Source: Ophiosphaerella korrae (Eukaryota; Ascomycota; Dothideomycetes; Pleosporales; Phaeosphaeriaceae). From it: a DNA stretch of 64,000 nt. The notes beneath the pieces were generated by a model that saw only the letters and a list, made by a program, of their open reading frames with translations, did no database searches and had not been told where the DNA came from. This document shows positions 1 to 12,838 of the stretch, piece after piece (position 1 is the first letter of the stretch; each line of letters opens with the position of its first letter). The stretch is taken from assembly GCA_028456385.1 (NCBI GenBank), contig JALNQF010000022.1, positions 186,001-250,000 of the forward strand. Direction: 5' to 3'. The translations under genes were made by a program, and so were the position numbers.

Positions 1-3000
1 GTCGGAACGGCGCGTGTTACTGGATGCACCATTGGTTCTGTCTTGACTCAAAACCTGCTCTCAGCTCTGGCGTTGCGAAGGGCGTGCCACAACGAGGCAT
101 TTTATAGCCTCGAGGCAATAGAATTCCCATTGACTATGGGTTTGGCCCTGTCGGCTGCAGGACGAAGGAATGTCATGTGTCGTTGAAGGGCGTGCTGCTG
201 GGAATGTGTCGGAATTGTGGGAGACCCGACTGTGTGGGCTGACGGTCAGTTGGGAGAGCGACAGCGCGGGGTATGGGGGTCGTTCGTGATGATTCAGCGA
301 GCGTGCACTTCGACGCAATACACTAACTAAACTTGATTTCAACCCCCGAGGCTACATGCGGCAGTTGCTTCCTAAAGAAACGGTCTTGGGTCTAGATGTC
401 GTTCTCTATTGTCTCCAAGGGGGTGCTACCGTCGTCACCATGCGTCTTCGCCCATGTTGCCATACCATGGTAGTTGCAAGGCGAAACCTCCCCTGCGTCT
501 AAATAAAGTCAATATATCTTATCTCTGTGATGTGAAGGGCGAGCAGAAAGGATTCCAGAGCCTACCTAGTCACATCATATTGACATGATGTAACATCGCT
601 ACAATCTCGCTAGCAGCCGTCATGATGCACCTACAACAGCACAGCCGGGCCAAAATTGCAGAGGCTCGTCGGAGTCAGGTGGAAAATTACATCCGAAGGC
701 CGACTCATGGAACGCCCCAGCGCTTGCGGCGCCTTAGGCGCTCGTGATTGTGCAACTAGAACGACGGACCAAGGAATGCGGAAGAGTATAGAGTAATCAT
801 TGGCCCACTCCTAGGAGATTGTCGATGATGAGAAATCCACAAGAAAAATGCATTGAATTTGAAATGCTGCTTTGTCACCCCCGGGGGTGTAGTGGCGACA
901 GCCTTGTTCAGCAATGTCCGTCTTCAGCCCTATCACTCGGCCTAACTCTGTAGGCCGGTCGAAGCAGATCTTCTCTTGCTACTGCAAGGCAGGTGCTGAA
1001 TAATAACATTGAATGCGCGCCCTGAGCTAGACACGCTTAAAACGTAGAAGGTTGCGGGTTGCTAAGAGGGTGTATTCGTGGATCATCTGAAAATCTCACC
1101 TTTCTGGACTCTACCTGTAGTTTTCGTGTTGACTGAGGGCCGGCTGGACCTACGTTTAGGTTTCGTCTTGAGGGGTGGTCCGATAAAAAGGGCTATATCC
1201 GCTAAACGGCAAGGAAGCTGATATCTCTGTGCCATGGGGTAGTGGTTGAATAAAGTTAGACACCTCGAGGACAAGGGAGCATCAGCTTCAATAGGGTGAC
1301 TTTCCAGAATGTTGTTGCCAGATACGTATATTGCAGTGGTGATCTCCTGGCGAGGCGGTGGAGGCCCAAAGTCGAAATCGAACCAGAGTCAAAACCTGCA
1401 AGTTCGTCTCAAAACGTCAGATAGAACGCCCTTCAAACGGCACCGTGCCGATACAAGCCTTTCGGCATGTGTTCTTATCGGTCATCAGCATATCAAACTT
1501 CTTGTGTTGAAGGACCTATTCGGGATGAGCAATTGATGACCAATAAATCCGATGGTCTCCGCATGCTGTAGCCCTTTGTCACAATTTGTGCAGGCTTGGA
1601 TCTCGGGCATCCCGATTGCAATTATACCCAGGCGAAGTGCCAGCATTCCCACTAGCATATTCGTTCCACACCCCGAGTTCGCGTTGAACGCCCTGGTCCT
1701 TGAATGCTGGTCGGCGTGATGAGGGGCTGGTTGTGAAGGATTCGAAGGGATCTTAGCTCCCGCATAACATTCTTAAACGGTCGTGTTTGTAGCTCGGCGA
1801 ATAGCGCCATCACAAGGCGTCGCTTGAGAGCTTTATTGCCGACTTGGTGGTTGACCATGTTGTGCAACTGCATTCACAGCGTTGAGTGCCTCTAGAGGAA
1901 GTCATGACACGGTTACTGATGCTAGAAGAGAATTTGTGTAATCTAATACAGAAATAGATTCGCGGTGCGGGCACGTTTTGTTCTTGGTGGGCGCTATAAT
2001 AGTAGGTCTATTTTTTGGTTGATCAATTTTGTAGCCCTACCAGATATGTCGTGGCCCGAGCTGGATTCGCATATTGCGGCTGATCAGAAGCTCGCGCCTT
2101 CATGGTTGGAATCTGCCTTACGAGCTGCATAATCACGGAAACAGGCGCGCGTTATGATTCGCGCATTTCGACATAGAAACATTTGAGGTCTCGAACAACA
2201 AGGTATGCCACGAGGTCTAAGACCTTGAGTCTGGTTGTGTCGTGCAATCACGGTTCTGCATATTTTAAGGCGGCCAGCCCATGGTTACCAATCGGTGAAG
2301 GTCACGCTGGATAATAACCACGGCGCTTGGATATAATGCAGCGGTGTTTGAAGCGATGAATGCACACGGCTTTAGATGTACGAACGAGTCTGGTGCTAGT
2401 TGCTTGCCGACTTGGCAAAGCAGAGTTAGTATGCTGATCTGGTTCTGAATCATCCATGGAGGGGGGCCGAGGCAACTCCAACGCTGTGGTTGTCCCTTGC
2501 AAGGCTTGCGGCCACCAGTTACGCCCGGCAAGTCGGTGAGCATCTGTACAATGGTTACAGTACATTTAATACAGGTCATGAGGTTTCTAATTTTCTAATC
2601 CCCTTGCCATGTATCGGTGAGAGTGGACGGCAGTTCTTGCAGGAATCTGTCTGGTGTCACAACTCAACGCCAGCAGAGACGCTCGGGGCGCACAGAGAGG
2701 GGTTCAAGCGTCGCACATATGCAGAATAGTCGGCGAGTCTGGGGTGTTGTGGAGTTCATTCGTCGTTCACGCGGATGTAGGGCTGTAGGGCTGGGATGGA
2801 GGGGGGAGTGACGAAGGCCATGTTGCTAGAGTTGACTTGGCATAGCGGCGACTAAAAATAGGCGCTTCTCCTGCGTTCGATGGCTTGCTTTAGAAGACGT
2901 GCTCGGGCGTCGACAAATGTTGGTGTAAAAATGGACGACAAGCGTCTCCATGGCGGCTATCCGGGCGTTGCTATTGCGCGGAGTTTAGGTAGGCAGACCG

Positions 3001-5450
3001 TTGGTGCTTGACAAGTGTGACCGGTGGCGACTACCTTGCGATCTTGGTACGCTGTATTAAAATCAGGCGTTTTTGTAGTGCTTGCATTCCACACAACCGC
3101 TTGCTACTTTAGGACAGAACTATGGCCAGGGCGGGTTGCCCGGACATGGTATCAGTATCATGTATGTATTGCAATCAACCAGCCATTGCACTGGGTCACA
3201 ATGCGCTCAGTCACATGACTTCCCGCAGTTATACGACCAATGTAGGGAAGATTGCGCGGCGGTGAAGGCAAGACGGAACCCCCGTCCAGGTGCTCGTTTA
3301 ATGCTCTTGAATAGGAAAGTCATGAGCTTTGGAGATCGCCCAGCCAGTCGTAACAGACCACAAGGTCTCGGTAGCAGGGGTTGCAACTAGCACTAGGCGG
3401 TTAATGGCAGCACATGGATCCTCCCGCCTGACAGACTCACCGCGTTGAAAGAACTTCGAGCTCCCACCGTCCCACACCCAACGGTTGTAGGCCACAGCAT
3501 GCTTCTAGCACCCGCATGAGGGAAATGCACTGCTACACACCAAGCACGATCGACGCCTAGCGATGCGTTGTGCAAATTGTGCTGGCGGGCGCGGAATGTT
3601 GCTCCATCCAGTTGTCCATCACAGCAGGGAAGTGCGTGAAGCAATCTGAAATTACTAGGCTGGTACAGATATGATTGTGTTGGCAGGTCTTACAATAGCC
3701 CTCGTTACTGCACGCGAGGACCCTTGAGCCAGGATACCGTGGTGCGTGCATGGGTGCGAAGGATGTTGCTAGTAGGGCTGAAGACTGCTGGCAGGTCTGC
3801 ACTGCGCTACTCCTTTTTCTTCGCCCCGAGCAGTCATCGTTGTGCGAGACAACCTGAAACGGGAAATTAGAAAGAACCACCTAGTACTTAACTTCTAAGG
3901 TTGTTGATGCACACTGGTGATGTGCAAGTCTCCGATTCGTGTGTGTAGGCTACGCCTTCAGCTGCAGGGCGTAGCATAGCCATGCCGCCTAGCTTTATCT
4001 CCGGCTAGGCGCTTCGCAGAGCGCGCTCTTACCACTGCCAACTGATAATTATGGCATCATGTATAATCAAGCAAGTTACTGCGGTCAAAATAGGAGCATG
4101 TCTAGATCAGTGAATGCCAACCACTGATGTGCTGACGCAAATTCTAGAGAAACAAATCGGGGTTCTGGGGACGATACCGTGGCAGTGGGAGTCTACCTGT
4201 CCGGAGAAGTCTTATTAGAGTAAATATGATCGAATCCGAACTTTCATTTTGGTGCTTGAGCCCGTTAGCTAGTTTCCTGGGCTCGATTTGCTGACGCAGA
4301 AACGTGGTATGGTCTACCGGCTGCCTGTATACTTCCGATTCTCACATAATTATGGCCGAAATTACTCGCTTTTTTGGAATCTCTTGGACGAGTCCAATAG
4401 GACATTGCCACCAAGTGCCCGTGCTTCATGAGTAGCACAATACAAAGCGGCAGTAAATGTCCAAGCGTCAAGGACCATCCTCTGCATCATATTGGTTTGG
4501 CACGAGATTACCTTTGGGGATAGAGCGGGGGTTGTTTTTAAGCGTGGGGATGTGGTTGCTGATGTTTGAGGCGACTTTCTTCACGTTGAAATCTAGAATG
4601 GCTCTATGCTCCACACATGGAACAGTGGCCAGATGATCAGCCCTATTAGGGTCACTACAGCTGCGCGGGCACGTCAAGTACGGCTGAAGGTGGAGCTTAG
4701 AATTGGAAAGCTGAGGATACTACTCTGTTGGACTCGAACGAGCAGTGGCCAGGAGGTGGTGTCAACCTGGCGTGCTTCTCCTTGCTCATGAAATGGCCCC
4801 CTCAGCTCCATGCGCAGTGCAAGAGGAAAAACTGTCTGGGAACAACACAGCCTAGACGTTGTTTGTGGCTCTTCTACCGCTAGAGTCACAAGAAGGGCGG
4901 CCCGTGGTCAAAAGTGACTATTTCTGGGATATGATGGGCCCTGGTCAGGGTGCCTGCGTTTGCCCGACACGGTAATTGAGTGAAGTTGCATGTTAATTCA
5001 AGGATGGATACTCGTAGAAGAGATGCAATGCCCCAATCGCAATGTAGAAGTTGGGCTTGACAAGCGGTGGTGTGCAGTAGTGGCACAGCGTTGCCATCTG
5101 CCAGCTGCTTGCTGCGTCCGATTGACCAGGTTGAGCAAGCGTACTGCGCGGTGAGGTAGACTAGGCCCGGGCAGCGAGCTTCAAGTGGAGCTGGGACAAG
5201 ATGTTTTGGCATTGCTGATTTGGGCGTGCTGAATGCGTGGCTCGATCATGGCGCAGCCATATAGCCGTTGTGCCGACTAGAGCCTCCACTGCTAGGCGCC
5301 AGGCGTAAGGCGTGCCGTGGTTAGATTGCCATTGCACCGCTATTTGTGCGATGGAACAGGCGATGGAAGAGACGATGGAAGTTTAGTGCGTTGGTGGAAA
5401 CATGGCCAGCAGCAGCAGCAGACAAGCTTTGGGCTGGACATGGCTGCCGC
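1..5450. other. Gene-poor stretch, nothing recognised
   Basis: About 5.4 kb with only short open frames (at most about 110 codons) on either strand. None resembles a protein family I know, and none can be joined by splice sites into a longer coding chain. Base composition is near balanced and not obviously AT-rich. No telomeric repeat, tRNA, terminal inverted repeat or long terminal repeat was found by eye. It may be a decayed repeat or a non-coding or regulatory region; I cannot tell which. Confidence 0.5.
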
Positions 5451-5461
5451 TACCCGTGTTT

Positions 5462-5477
5462 GGGGGGGGGGGGGGGG
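5462..5477. repeat. Homopolymer G tract (about 16 G)
   Basis: An uninterrupted G run on the plus strand. Such tracts are length-unstable and hard to sequence, so the exact length is doubtful. Confidence 0.8.
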
Positions 5478-6622
5478 CAGGCTTCACCGACTCTGCAGTG
5501 CCTGCGTCGAGAGCAACTAAGGTGCTGATGCGGCGGCGGAAGAGCGTGGGAACGGAGCGTGGGAACAGTGCGTAGGGCTGGTGGAGTGAGACGCTTGTTT
5601 GATGGAGGCCGCCAGGACTCTGTGAGTGGTGGCTTGCGGGCGGTGGGAGGCGTGCCTTTAGTTAGGTACCGCCTGACAAAGCAGGCGACGAACCAGGGGG
5701 GGCTGACATGGGACCGGCACCGGCTAGGCCGCAAGCAGGATATGGTGGAGGGAGGCTCAAAGCAGCAGTCTTCCTGTCTGGAGTCTGCCGGCAGAGCCAT
5801 GATGCCAACGGCCATGCGAGCCAGAATCGCGCGGCACGGCACTGCACGGCGCTGCACCACACTACACCGCACCGCAGCGTCATTTGCTGCCTGCTGGCCA
5901 CTCGCCGCGGCCGTGGGCGCGTGTGCGGCGACGCGTCGAGGCACAGCCAATTGCGGCGGCAGGGGGGCAGTTGGCGACGGCGATCTTGGTACCTCCTCAC
6001 CACCACCACCACCACCAACACGGCTCGTCAAGGCAGAGGTGTGGGGTGGGGCGTGACAGCAACAAAATGCATGCCAATGGCAGGCCTGTATGCGCGGCAG
6101 GCACATGGCGGCAGCCTTTTGGCCCGTCTGGCCTCTGGCCCCCATCCCATGACGAACCGAACAGGCTGCCTGCGCGGATGGGCGACGGGGGACGGCTTGG
6201 GACGAGCGACCTGTGCCTATGTATCGTCGTGATCGAGACGACACGGAGATAAAAGACAGACCGGACGCCGTGCCGCTCTCGCTCCATGTCGCTCCATGTC
6301 GATGCGGCCTGCTAAGCGTCGTAGGGCTGGTTGTGCTCGCAGGTGCTTGCAGGGGGGCCGCAACAGACACCGCTCGCCAATACACTGCTTTCACACGCCG
6401 TATTGTATTCTACCCATGCGTACGGCGTCCAACTCCCTCACGCACTGAGCATCCCAGGCTGAGCCTTGCCACGCCCAACGCTCACTGGCCCGCTGCGAGC
6501 CTTGTGCTAGCGCCTATCCTAAATTTACGAGACCGCAGTCGGTGAAGGCAGGGTTCCATCGTACCAAATTGAGAAGTATGCTTGAGCCTGCTGTCGGCGT
6601 CCAGGGCGCATGCGAGGCCTAA

Positions 6623-6666
6623 GCTGGGGACCTCTGCTAGGGACCTCTGCTGGGGACCTCTGCTGG
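6623..6666. repeat. 13-base tandem repeat, about 3.4 copies
   Basis: Three near-identical units of the form GCTGGGGACCTCT follow one another, the middle one with A for G, and then a partial fourth copy. The repeat lies about 200 bases upstream of the bZIP start codon. Confidence 0.85.
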
Positions 6667-6794
6667 CAGTCTGTGCTCCACTGAACGACTGCGCATTCCA
6701 TCAGGACGGGAGATAAATACACTGTGATCCCCGAGTCGTTTGAGCCTCCCACTCATCCATCCCACTGAGAGCTAGATAGCCTGCCTTGCTCCTC

Positions 6795-6800
6795 TATATA
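6795..6800 (+). promoter_or_regulatory. Probable TATA box of the bZIP gene
   Basis: TATATA lies 68 bases before the start codon at 6868. It is followed by a pyrimidine-rich stretch of C/T runs up to the ATG, the usual arrangement of a fungal core promoter. Confidence 0.5.
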
Positions 6801-6867
6801 GCTTCGGCCTGCCTCCCACTTTCTCTCCTCCTCACCATCCCATATCCACACCCCCTCCCCCACCATC

Positions 6868-7821
6868 ATGCATAGACACACCAGCTACCAGTATGCCACT
6901 GCGGCACCTACCACCACAAGATACTCGGGCACCTCCTCAGCCTTCTCCGCCTCCGCAAACCCCAATGAAGACTGGACCAAGATCTCCGATCTAGCTGAGC
7001 GCAGGAGGATACAGAACCGTATTGCCCAGCGCAACTACCGCAAGAAGCTCAAGAAGAGGCTCGAAGACTTGGTGAGTTCGCGTGTAACCCTATCCTCGTA
7101 TTCTTCGGAACCAAGTACTAATCCGGTCCCAGGAGCGTCGTGCTGCCTCAAGCTCAGCTTCGCCAGAACAGAAGCCTGCAGAGCTGCAGCCACCTCAGCC
7201 ATCTCCGCGCCAGGAGTTTCCTTCTCCTTCCAGCTCGGAATCCTCGTACACTACCCCGCCCGCAGAGGACCGTGGTATGTTCACGCATCAGTACACCCGC
7301 CAGCTGTCGACAAGCCCGCCGCCCTTCTCCGTAGCATCGTATTCCACTTACCCAGCTCCTGATGCCGTTGCATACGCCATGCCCTACACGACCAACTCGC
7401 CCTACCACTCAATACCGACCACGCTCACCCCAGAGATGCCCAGCTACCATCATTTCCTCCCACCACCGCACTCCTCGAGCTACCAGACCACCCTGCCGAG
7501 CCTTGTGCCCAGCATGAAGAGCGAGTACTACCCAGAGGAGGACCTCAGCAGCCCATTTGGTGTCGGTTACGCAGCCATTGGCGGGATCGAGATTCCACCA
7601 CCGCACGCGTATCCAGACTCAGCAGCTCATGTAAGGCTCCCTACTCGACAGCCCTACTATGCATAGACACCCAACTCTTCCTCGCCGCTGTGTTCCTGCA
7701 ACGAGCCCTCGCTGACCGCTCATGGTAGACGCCACCTCTTGAGCACTCCGAGTTTGGCTACCCAACCACTCCCAACTCGATGCCACGGACGCCTCCTCTC
7801 CACCCCATCCACACAATGTGA
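6868..7821 (+). CDS. bZIP transcription factor
   Basis: Nuclear DNA-binding regulator by family. Exons 6868-7071, 7133-7630 and 7729-7821 give 264 residues; both introns are GT..AG and phase 0. The basic region at about residues 45-62 reads RRRIQNRIAQRNYRKK, which keeps the Asn, Ala and Arg contact positions of fungal bZIP proteins and continues into LKKRLEDLERR. The leucine zipper that should follow is short and poorly defined. The rest is rich in Pro, Ser and Tyr with no other domain, as expected of an activation region. A TATA box and CT-rich leader precede the ATG. The target genes cannot be read from the sequence. The family assignment is sure; the last small exon is less so, but it keeps frame and ends at a TGA at 7819. 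Confidence 0.88.
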
Positions 7822-8332
7822 GATGGCTGGTTGGAATGTACCACATATGATATCTTCGATTGGGGACTTCGGCCCCTACCCTTTTAGTACTCCAGTTTTT
7901 AGTTTTTTTGTATAGCATTTCAGCGATGGTTCAGGTCCCTCGCTTGCCCATGAGGAAGGGCATTCTGGCGTTTTTTTTTTTTTCGGTTCTATTAGCGTGG
8001 TTGGTCACCACTGGGTAAATGACTCAGCACGAGCAGGTTATGATGTCTGCTTCACCCACTACCTCAGTCCTCAGTGCGAGCCTGAGATATGATAGCAATG
8101 AACTCCTTTCCCATGTCTATACGTCTTCCTGATACATGAACGTGATGCGCAAGCGAGTGACAAATTTGTAGGAGAATAATGGTAGGAGGCTTGAGGGCCC
8201 AGGGCATGATTTTGCGACAAGCGGTGAGATTATTGCTTGTTCGTTCCTGTCGCGCCAAGACGGTCGCGACGCGTCGCACCTCCCACCTCTCACCAGCTTA
8301 CAAAACCTAATTGTGACCACAACCGCCAGTCC
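7822..8332. other. Spacer between the bZIP gene and ORC1
   Basis: About 510 bases. It contains the likely bZIP 3' UTR with a poly-T tract near 7971-7983. The remainder would be the ORC1 promoter. No TATA box or other gene is evident. Confidence 0.5.
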
Positions 8333-11008
8333 ATGGCTCCTATTAAACGCTCCCGTGCAGAAAAAGCCCGGCAATATCTCACAACCGGCGCCGTGTTTCG
8401 TGAAGACTCAGACGACGAGCTTGGCTACGAAGACCACCCGTGGCAATGGATCTACGACTATGCAGGCGCTGACGATGCGCCCAAGGAGCATGTGACACCA
8501 AGAAAGAGAAAGGCGGCTTCAACCATGCCTGGGAAGCGCATAGTGGGTGCGCGCATGGGAAAATTCACTTGCAAGGTTGGAGATGCCGTCTTGCTCAAGG
8601 CAGAGGGCAACCAAGCGTGGGTGGGCATCATCTGCGATTTCTTCGAGGATGTCGAGGACGACGAAAAGATGGCAAAGTTTCTGTGGTTCACGTCCGAACT
8701 GGAGATTCGCAACAAGGCCAAGAAGCGCACCGATTTCTTGCCCGTGAGGATGCTCGGTCTTGCATGAATGCGGTTATATGCTGACAACGCTAGAACGAAC
8801 TGTACATCTCGGCGAATTTCGACGAGAACCCCCTCGCATCCATCAACGGCACCGCAAAAATACTCTCTCTTCAAGAATTTGAGCGGCAACACCCCTCAGG
8901 CGTTGTGAAGAAGTCCTCTAAGGACTACGGAAAGGTCTTTGTATGCAGAAGAGGATGCAACACCCGAACGACAACCTATACCCCCGAGTTCAACTGGCAC
9001 GACGTATACCAAGGAGCTGACCATCTCGATGCGCTAGTGGCATTGGTGGAGAGCCAGACCAAGGCAACTAGAAGAGGCCCGGGTCGACCGAGAAAGGCCC
9101 AAAAAGATATCGATGAGTTCATCGTACCGGACCCTGACGATGGGGATACGCCGAAGACTCCTCGGAAGCGGCGGAAACTTCTTGATGCTACGACTCCTAC
9201 ATCCACACGGAAGAGCCCGGCAGCTCGCAAGTTCCTTACGCCAACGCACAAAAGAATCGTCATCAAGAAACAGCTTGAATTTACACCACTAGGCACACGC
9301 GTCTTATCCCCTTCAGCTCTAAACTCCCCCTTCCAACTCGCCCGGTCCCAATTGCATGTTTCGTCCGTGCCTACAGCACTACCCTGCCGTGAGGAGGAGT
9401 TCTCGACCGTCTACAGTCATTTAGAGGCTGCCATTACAGATGGAACTGGATCCTGTATCTACATCTCTGGTACGCCGGGCACAGGCAAGACCGCGACAGT
9501 CCGAGAGGTTGTTGCACAATTGCACGCCTCGGTTCAAGCCGAGGAATTAGATGATTTCATATTTGTCGAGATCAATGGCATGAAGGTCACAGATCCTCAC
9601 CAGTCCTATTCGCTGCTATGGCAAGCCCTTCGCGGCGATAGAGTGAGTCCATCACATGCTCTTGAGCTTTTGGAAAGGGAGTTTTCGACTCCTAGCCCTC
9701 GCCGAGTACCCTGCGTCGTCCTCATGGACGAATTGGACCAGCTTGTGACCAAAAACCAATCCGTCATGTATAATTTCTTCAATTGGCCTGGGCTACGGCA
9801 CAGCAGGCTCATTGTTCTAGCCGTCGCAAACACTATGGATTTGCCCGAGCGGACCTTGAGTAATAAAATCAGCAGCCGTCTAGGTACGTACTAGTATCCT
9901 ATTCCTTTGATTATGACCACGCCTCGGCTTTGTTGCAACGCGCGTTCCACATCTACCTTCTTTCTTTCAATATGTACGGTCTTATTGAATGCACGAGCAC
10001 TGCTCAACGACTTGTCTGTTTATATTGCTCTGCATTTAGTAGAACCGGCGCTCCGGAGGCGCTCCGGACGCGCTCCGGACGCGCTCTCGGGTACTGTTTT
10101 AGCAAGGCTAACACGCGGTGTCTCTAGGTTTGACGCGCATCACTTTCCCAGGCTACACGCATGACCAATTAATGCAAATCATCCAGTCCCGGCTTGAGGG
10201 CGTGCCAGGAAACATCGTGCACCCAGACGCCGTTCAGTTTGCGGCTCGCAAAGTTGCAGCTGTGAGCGGCGATGCTCGGCGTGCTTTGGATATCTGCAGA
10301 CGAGCCGTGGAGATTGCGGAAACAGAAACGGCGACATCACAAGACCCAGAAGACGAGGCGCAGCCAGCTACCCCGAGTAAATCGGGCCGGGGCAACAAAG
10401 ACAAACCCCTCTCGTCCCGGCCACTCAATGGCACCGCAGAAACGGACAACTGGGTAATCAAACGTGCGGGACCAAGCCAGAGAAAGGGTATTGTGACCTT
10501 TACAACCATCAAACAGGCCATTAACGAGGCTACAAGCAGTCCCCTGCAGCAGGCACTGCGGGCACTACCGTTAGCATCAAAGATCTTTCTAGCCGCGCTC
10601 TTGGCACGCATTCGACGGACAGGTATTGGAGAGGCTGTCGTGGGTGATGTTGTTGACGAGGTCAAGAAATTAGGGCTCATGAGCCAGCTGAAGCCTGTCA
10701 GCGAATACCTCCTGGTGCCTGAGAAGGATGACACAATGGAAGGAAGCAACGGCGTATCAACACAATCAACAACACCATCCAAACAACGAGGTGCCATTAG
10801 TACTAGTTTAGCAAGCTCAGACTCTAAGGCAGCAAGGGCATTAGGGCTTGCACTTGCAGCTACTGAACTTGCAGAAGCAGGAGTCATAGGAGTGGAGGCG
10901 CGACATGGAGAGCGAGTAGGTCGCGTGCGGCTAGGCGTGGGTGAAGACGAAGTGCGACTTGCGCTCGGGGACGACGAGTCGGTCAGAGGCCTTGGATTTG
11001 GAGCATAA
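8333..11008 (+). CDS. ORC1: Origin recognition complex subunit 1 (ORC1)
   Basis: Largest ORC subunit, an AAA+ ATPase that binds replication origins in the nucleus and loads MCM with Cdc6. Exons 8333-8743, 8794-9883 and 10128-11008 give 793 residues. A BAH domain covers about residues 75-200, followed by a basic, Pro- and Lys-rich linker that includes GRPRK. The AAA+ module has Walker A GTPGTGKT near residue 364 and Walker B VVLMDELDQL near 446. A winged-helix-like C-terminus follows. The start MAPIKRSRAEKAR was preferred to an in-frame Met 32 codons upstream because the downstream form has the usual ORC1 N-terminus. The first intron (50 bases) has a TGCTGAC-like branch site. The second (244 bases) is long for this genome and holds a GC-rich minisatellite. 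Joining across it gives an unbroken AAA+ sequence (ISSRLG then LTRITFPGY). Near the 3' end an acidic linker separates the ATPase from the C-terminal helices. Confidence 0.95.
10048..10090. repeat. 11-base minisatellite inside ORC1 intron 2
   Basis: Four tandem units of the form GCGCTCCGGAC, the first ending in G and the last degenerate, lie in the 244-base intron between ORC1 exons 2 and 3. Confidence 0.9.
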
Positions 11009-12838
11009 TGCGGCTCTGTGATTACTATTACATTACGTTGCAGTGCTGCCTAGAGGAAAGCACTTCTAGAAGGCCGGTGAACACCAATTATCCAACCATC
11101 ACGATCTTCGCATTCATCACCCAACCGTGTTATGATCCTTCGCATTCGGCTATTTTCCTATCCTACTAGCCTCGCGAGTCTGCCTCCCAATGACGCCCAT
11201 TCAGCATGCACTCGTCAAGTAGCACGTGTCCAATGAGGGCCTGAAATGGACAGCACCACCCAATCAGCGCTGCAGCTAAATTACCGGTGAACGTTCGAAG
11301 CCCGGGCCGTAGCAAGGTTGGAGGATCTCTTATGTGGGTCTGATATTAACCGTGCCGCTGCAACAACGTTCACAGCTTCTAGAATCTGTCTCGGCGGCAG
11401 CGTCACACAATTGGACATGCCAATACGACAATAACGAAGCAGCTCAACAGGACAATCGGGAGCCATCGTAAATGCATCATGGTAACCAACCGCTTCGTGC
11501 GGCATGTGGCGTGGCCTTGGAGTCACAGGAGGACCTCAGTGACCCTCCACTCTCGTGTGCATGCATGAGCGTGGGGAGGCATGAACATGGCGCCCTGCGG
11601 CTGCACCCACCATTCGTGCGGTTGGACGGCGAGGCCCACCACGCTCAGCTCAATTTCGGGATTCCTGATCTCGAAGCCCTGTTTGACCGCTTCGATGGCG
11701 TTACACGAACAGGACGTTTGCGGTCTGAATGCGCGAGCCCCCCCTCCCCCCTTCCCCCCATACGAAAGCACCATCCGTCGGGGCACGTATTAGAGTGTTA
11801 TATGGTAACATAACACCAGCCTTGATGGGGTTGCATTCTATTGCCAAAGAAAAAAAAAGCCACGAAACATCCAATCTATTGGCTCGTTTATATATCCTCG
11901 CCCCGAAATCGTGGATAGTCACTGTTATCGACGCCACACACGTGCGTTTTTGCGAGACGCCGCATGTAATTGCACTCTTGCTACGCGCGCACAATTATCC
12001 GTTTGCCAATCGCAGCTTTATTATTTCTTGTCTGCGCCCCTTTTGCTTCACTCTCTCTCTCTGCGGCAAGCATGCTTTGTTTCGTCTTTGCTATCAAGTT
12101 GGAGTCGGGGTTGCCCTAGCGCGTGATGAACTCCTTGCCTGGCATGCTAAAGCATATACTATATTATACAACGTGCATACATCCATCGCTCTTGCTCGCT
12201 AATGTTGGTCGTGTTTGTCACGTCATGGTGCAAGAATGTGCTTAGTTAGTAAGACTTGGAGGGGTAGCGGCTGGTGGGCAGACGATGGAATGATTGAATC
12301 CTTTTGAAGTGGGGTCTGAGGCTTGGGTGATGACGAATGCTTGTTGGTATATATCAGGAATAATATGATGTTGTATAGGATGTGGGGAAGGATGTGCTTA
12401 CCGTTTGATATATCATCCTGATAGCGTAGAAATCAATCACTATTAGTTCAAAGCTGTGTGCTTTGGCTGCTGTAGGATGCATTGCAGAGTCTAGTGCGTG
12501 TAGAGATACTTTACAGAACAGATAGTGTGTTTGTTGGAACTATCGCCGCTTTTTTTTTTTTTGGGTTGGTATCGGGCATCAAGAGCATGTTCATATGTTC
12601 ATCCTTGGGCGTAGAACGCCATGGTACTAGAACACACGAGCGGTGATATCTCAATTCCATATAGATCACCTAATTTTTTTTCTATATACTATGTTGGAGG
12701 CTCTTTGTGGTATATCTTCTCCCTTGCATGATGTATCTGTTTGTTTAGTTAACAGTGAAAAGGTTCATTAGCGTTGGTTAAGGCGATGTTTAGGGCCTAT
12801 GAACACACGGAGCTAATTTTACAACACTACATATTAGT
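11009..12838. other. Intergenic region downstream of ORC1
   Basis: About 1.8 kb between two converging gene ends (ORC1 plus, zinc-cluster regulator minus). It holds C-rich tracts near 11735-11760, a CT run near 12050, a poly-T near 12550, and AT-rich sequence towards 12840. Open frames up to about 157 codons were inspected and none resembles a known protein. It is probably two 3' UTRs plus spacer. Confidence 0.45.

Larger units (their letters stand above)
5451..6867. other. GC-rich repeat-bearing region upstream of the bZIP gene
   Basis: This spacer holds low-complexity tracts: a run of about 16 G at 5462-5477, a CAC run near 5997-6017, a local duplication of a 10-base unit near 6282-6300, and a 13-base tandem repeat at 6623-6666. 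Open frames up to about 314 codons occur on the minus strand, but they follow the GC richness, overlap open frames on the other strand and look like no known protein. It most likely contains the long upstream region and 5' UTR of the bZIP gene. Confidence 0.5.

Noticed and set aside
5450..6394. 314-codon minus-strand open frame
   Set aside because: It lies in GC-rich, G-run and CAC-repeat sequence where several frames on both strands are open together. The translation is Ala/Arg/Pro-rich without any domain, and it runs into the G16 tract.
11729..12202. 157-codon plus-strand open frame downstream of ORC1
   Set aside because: Begins in a C-rich low-complexity tract and shows no domain; likely chance.
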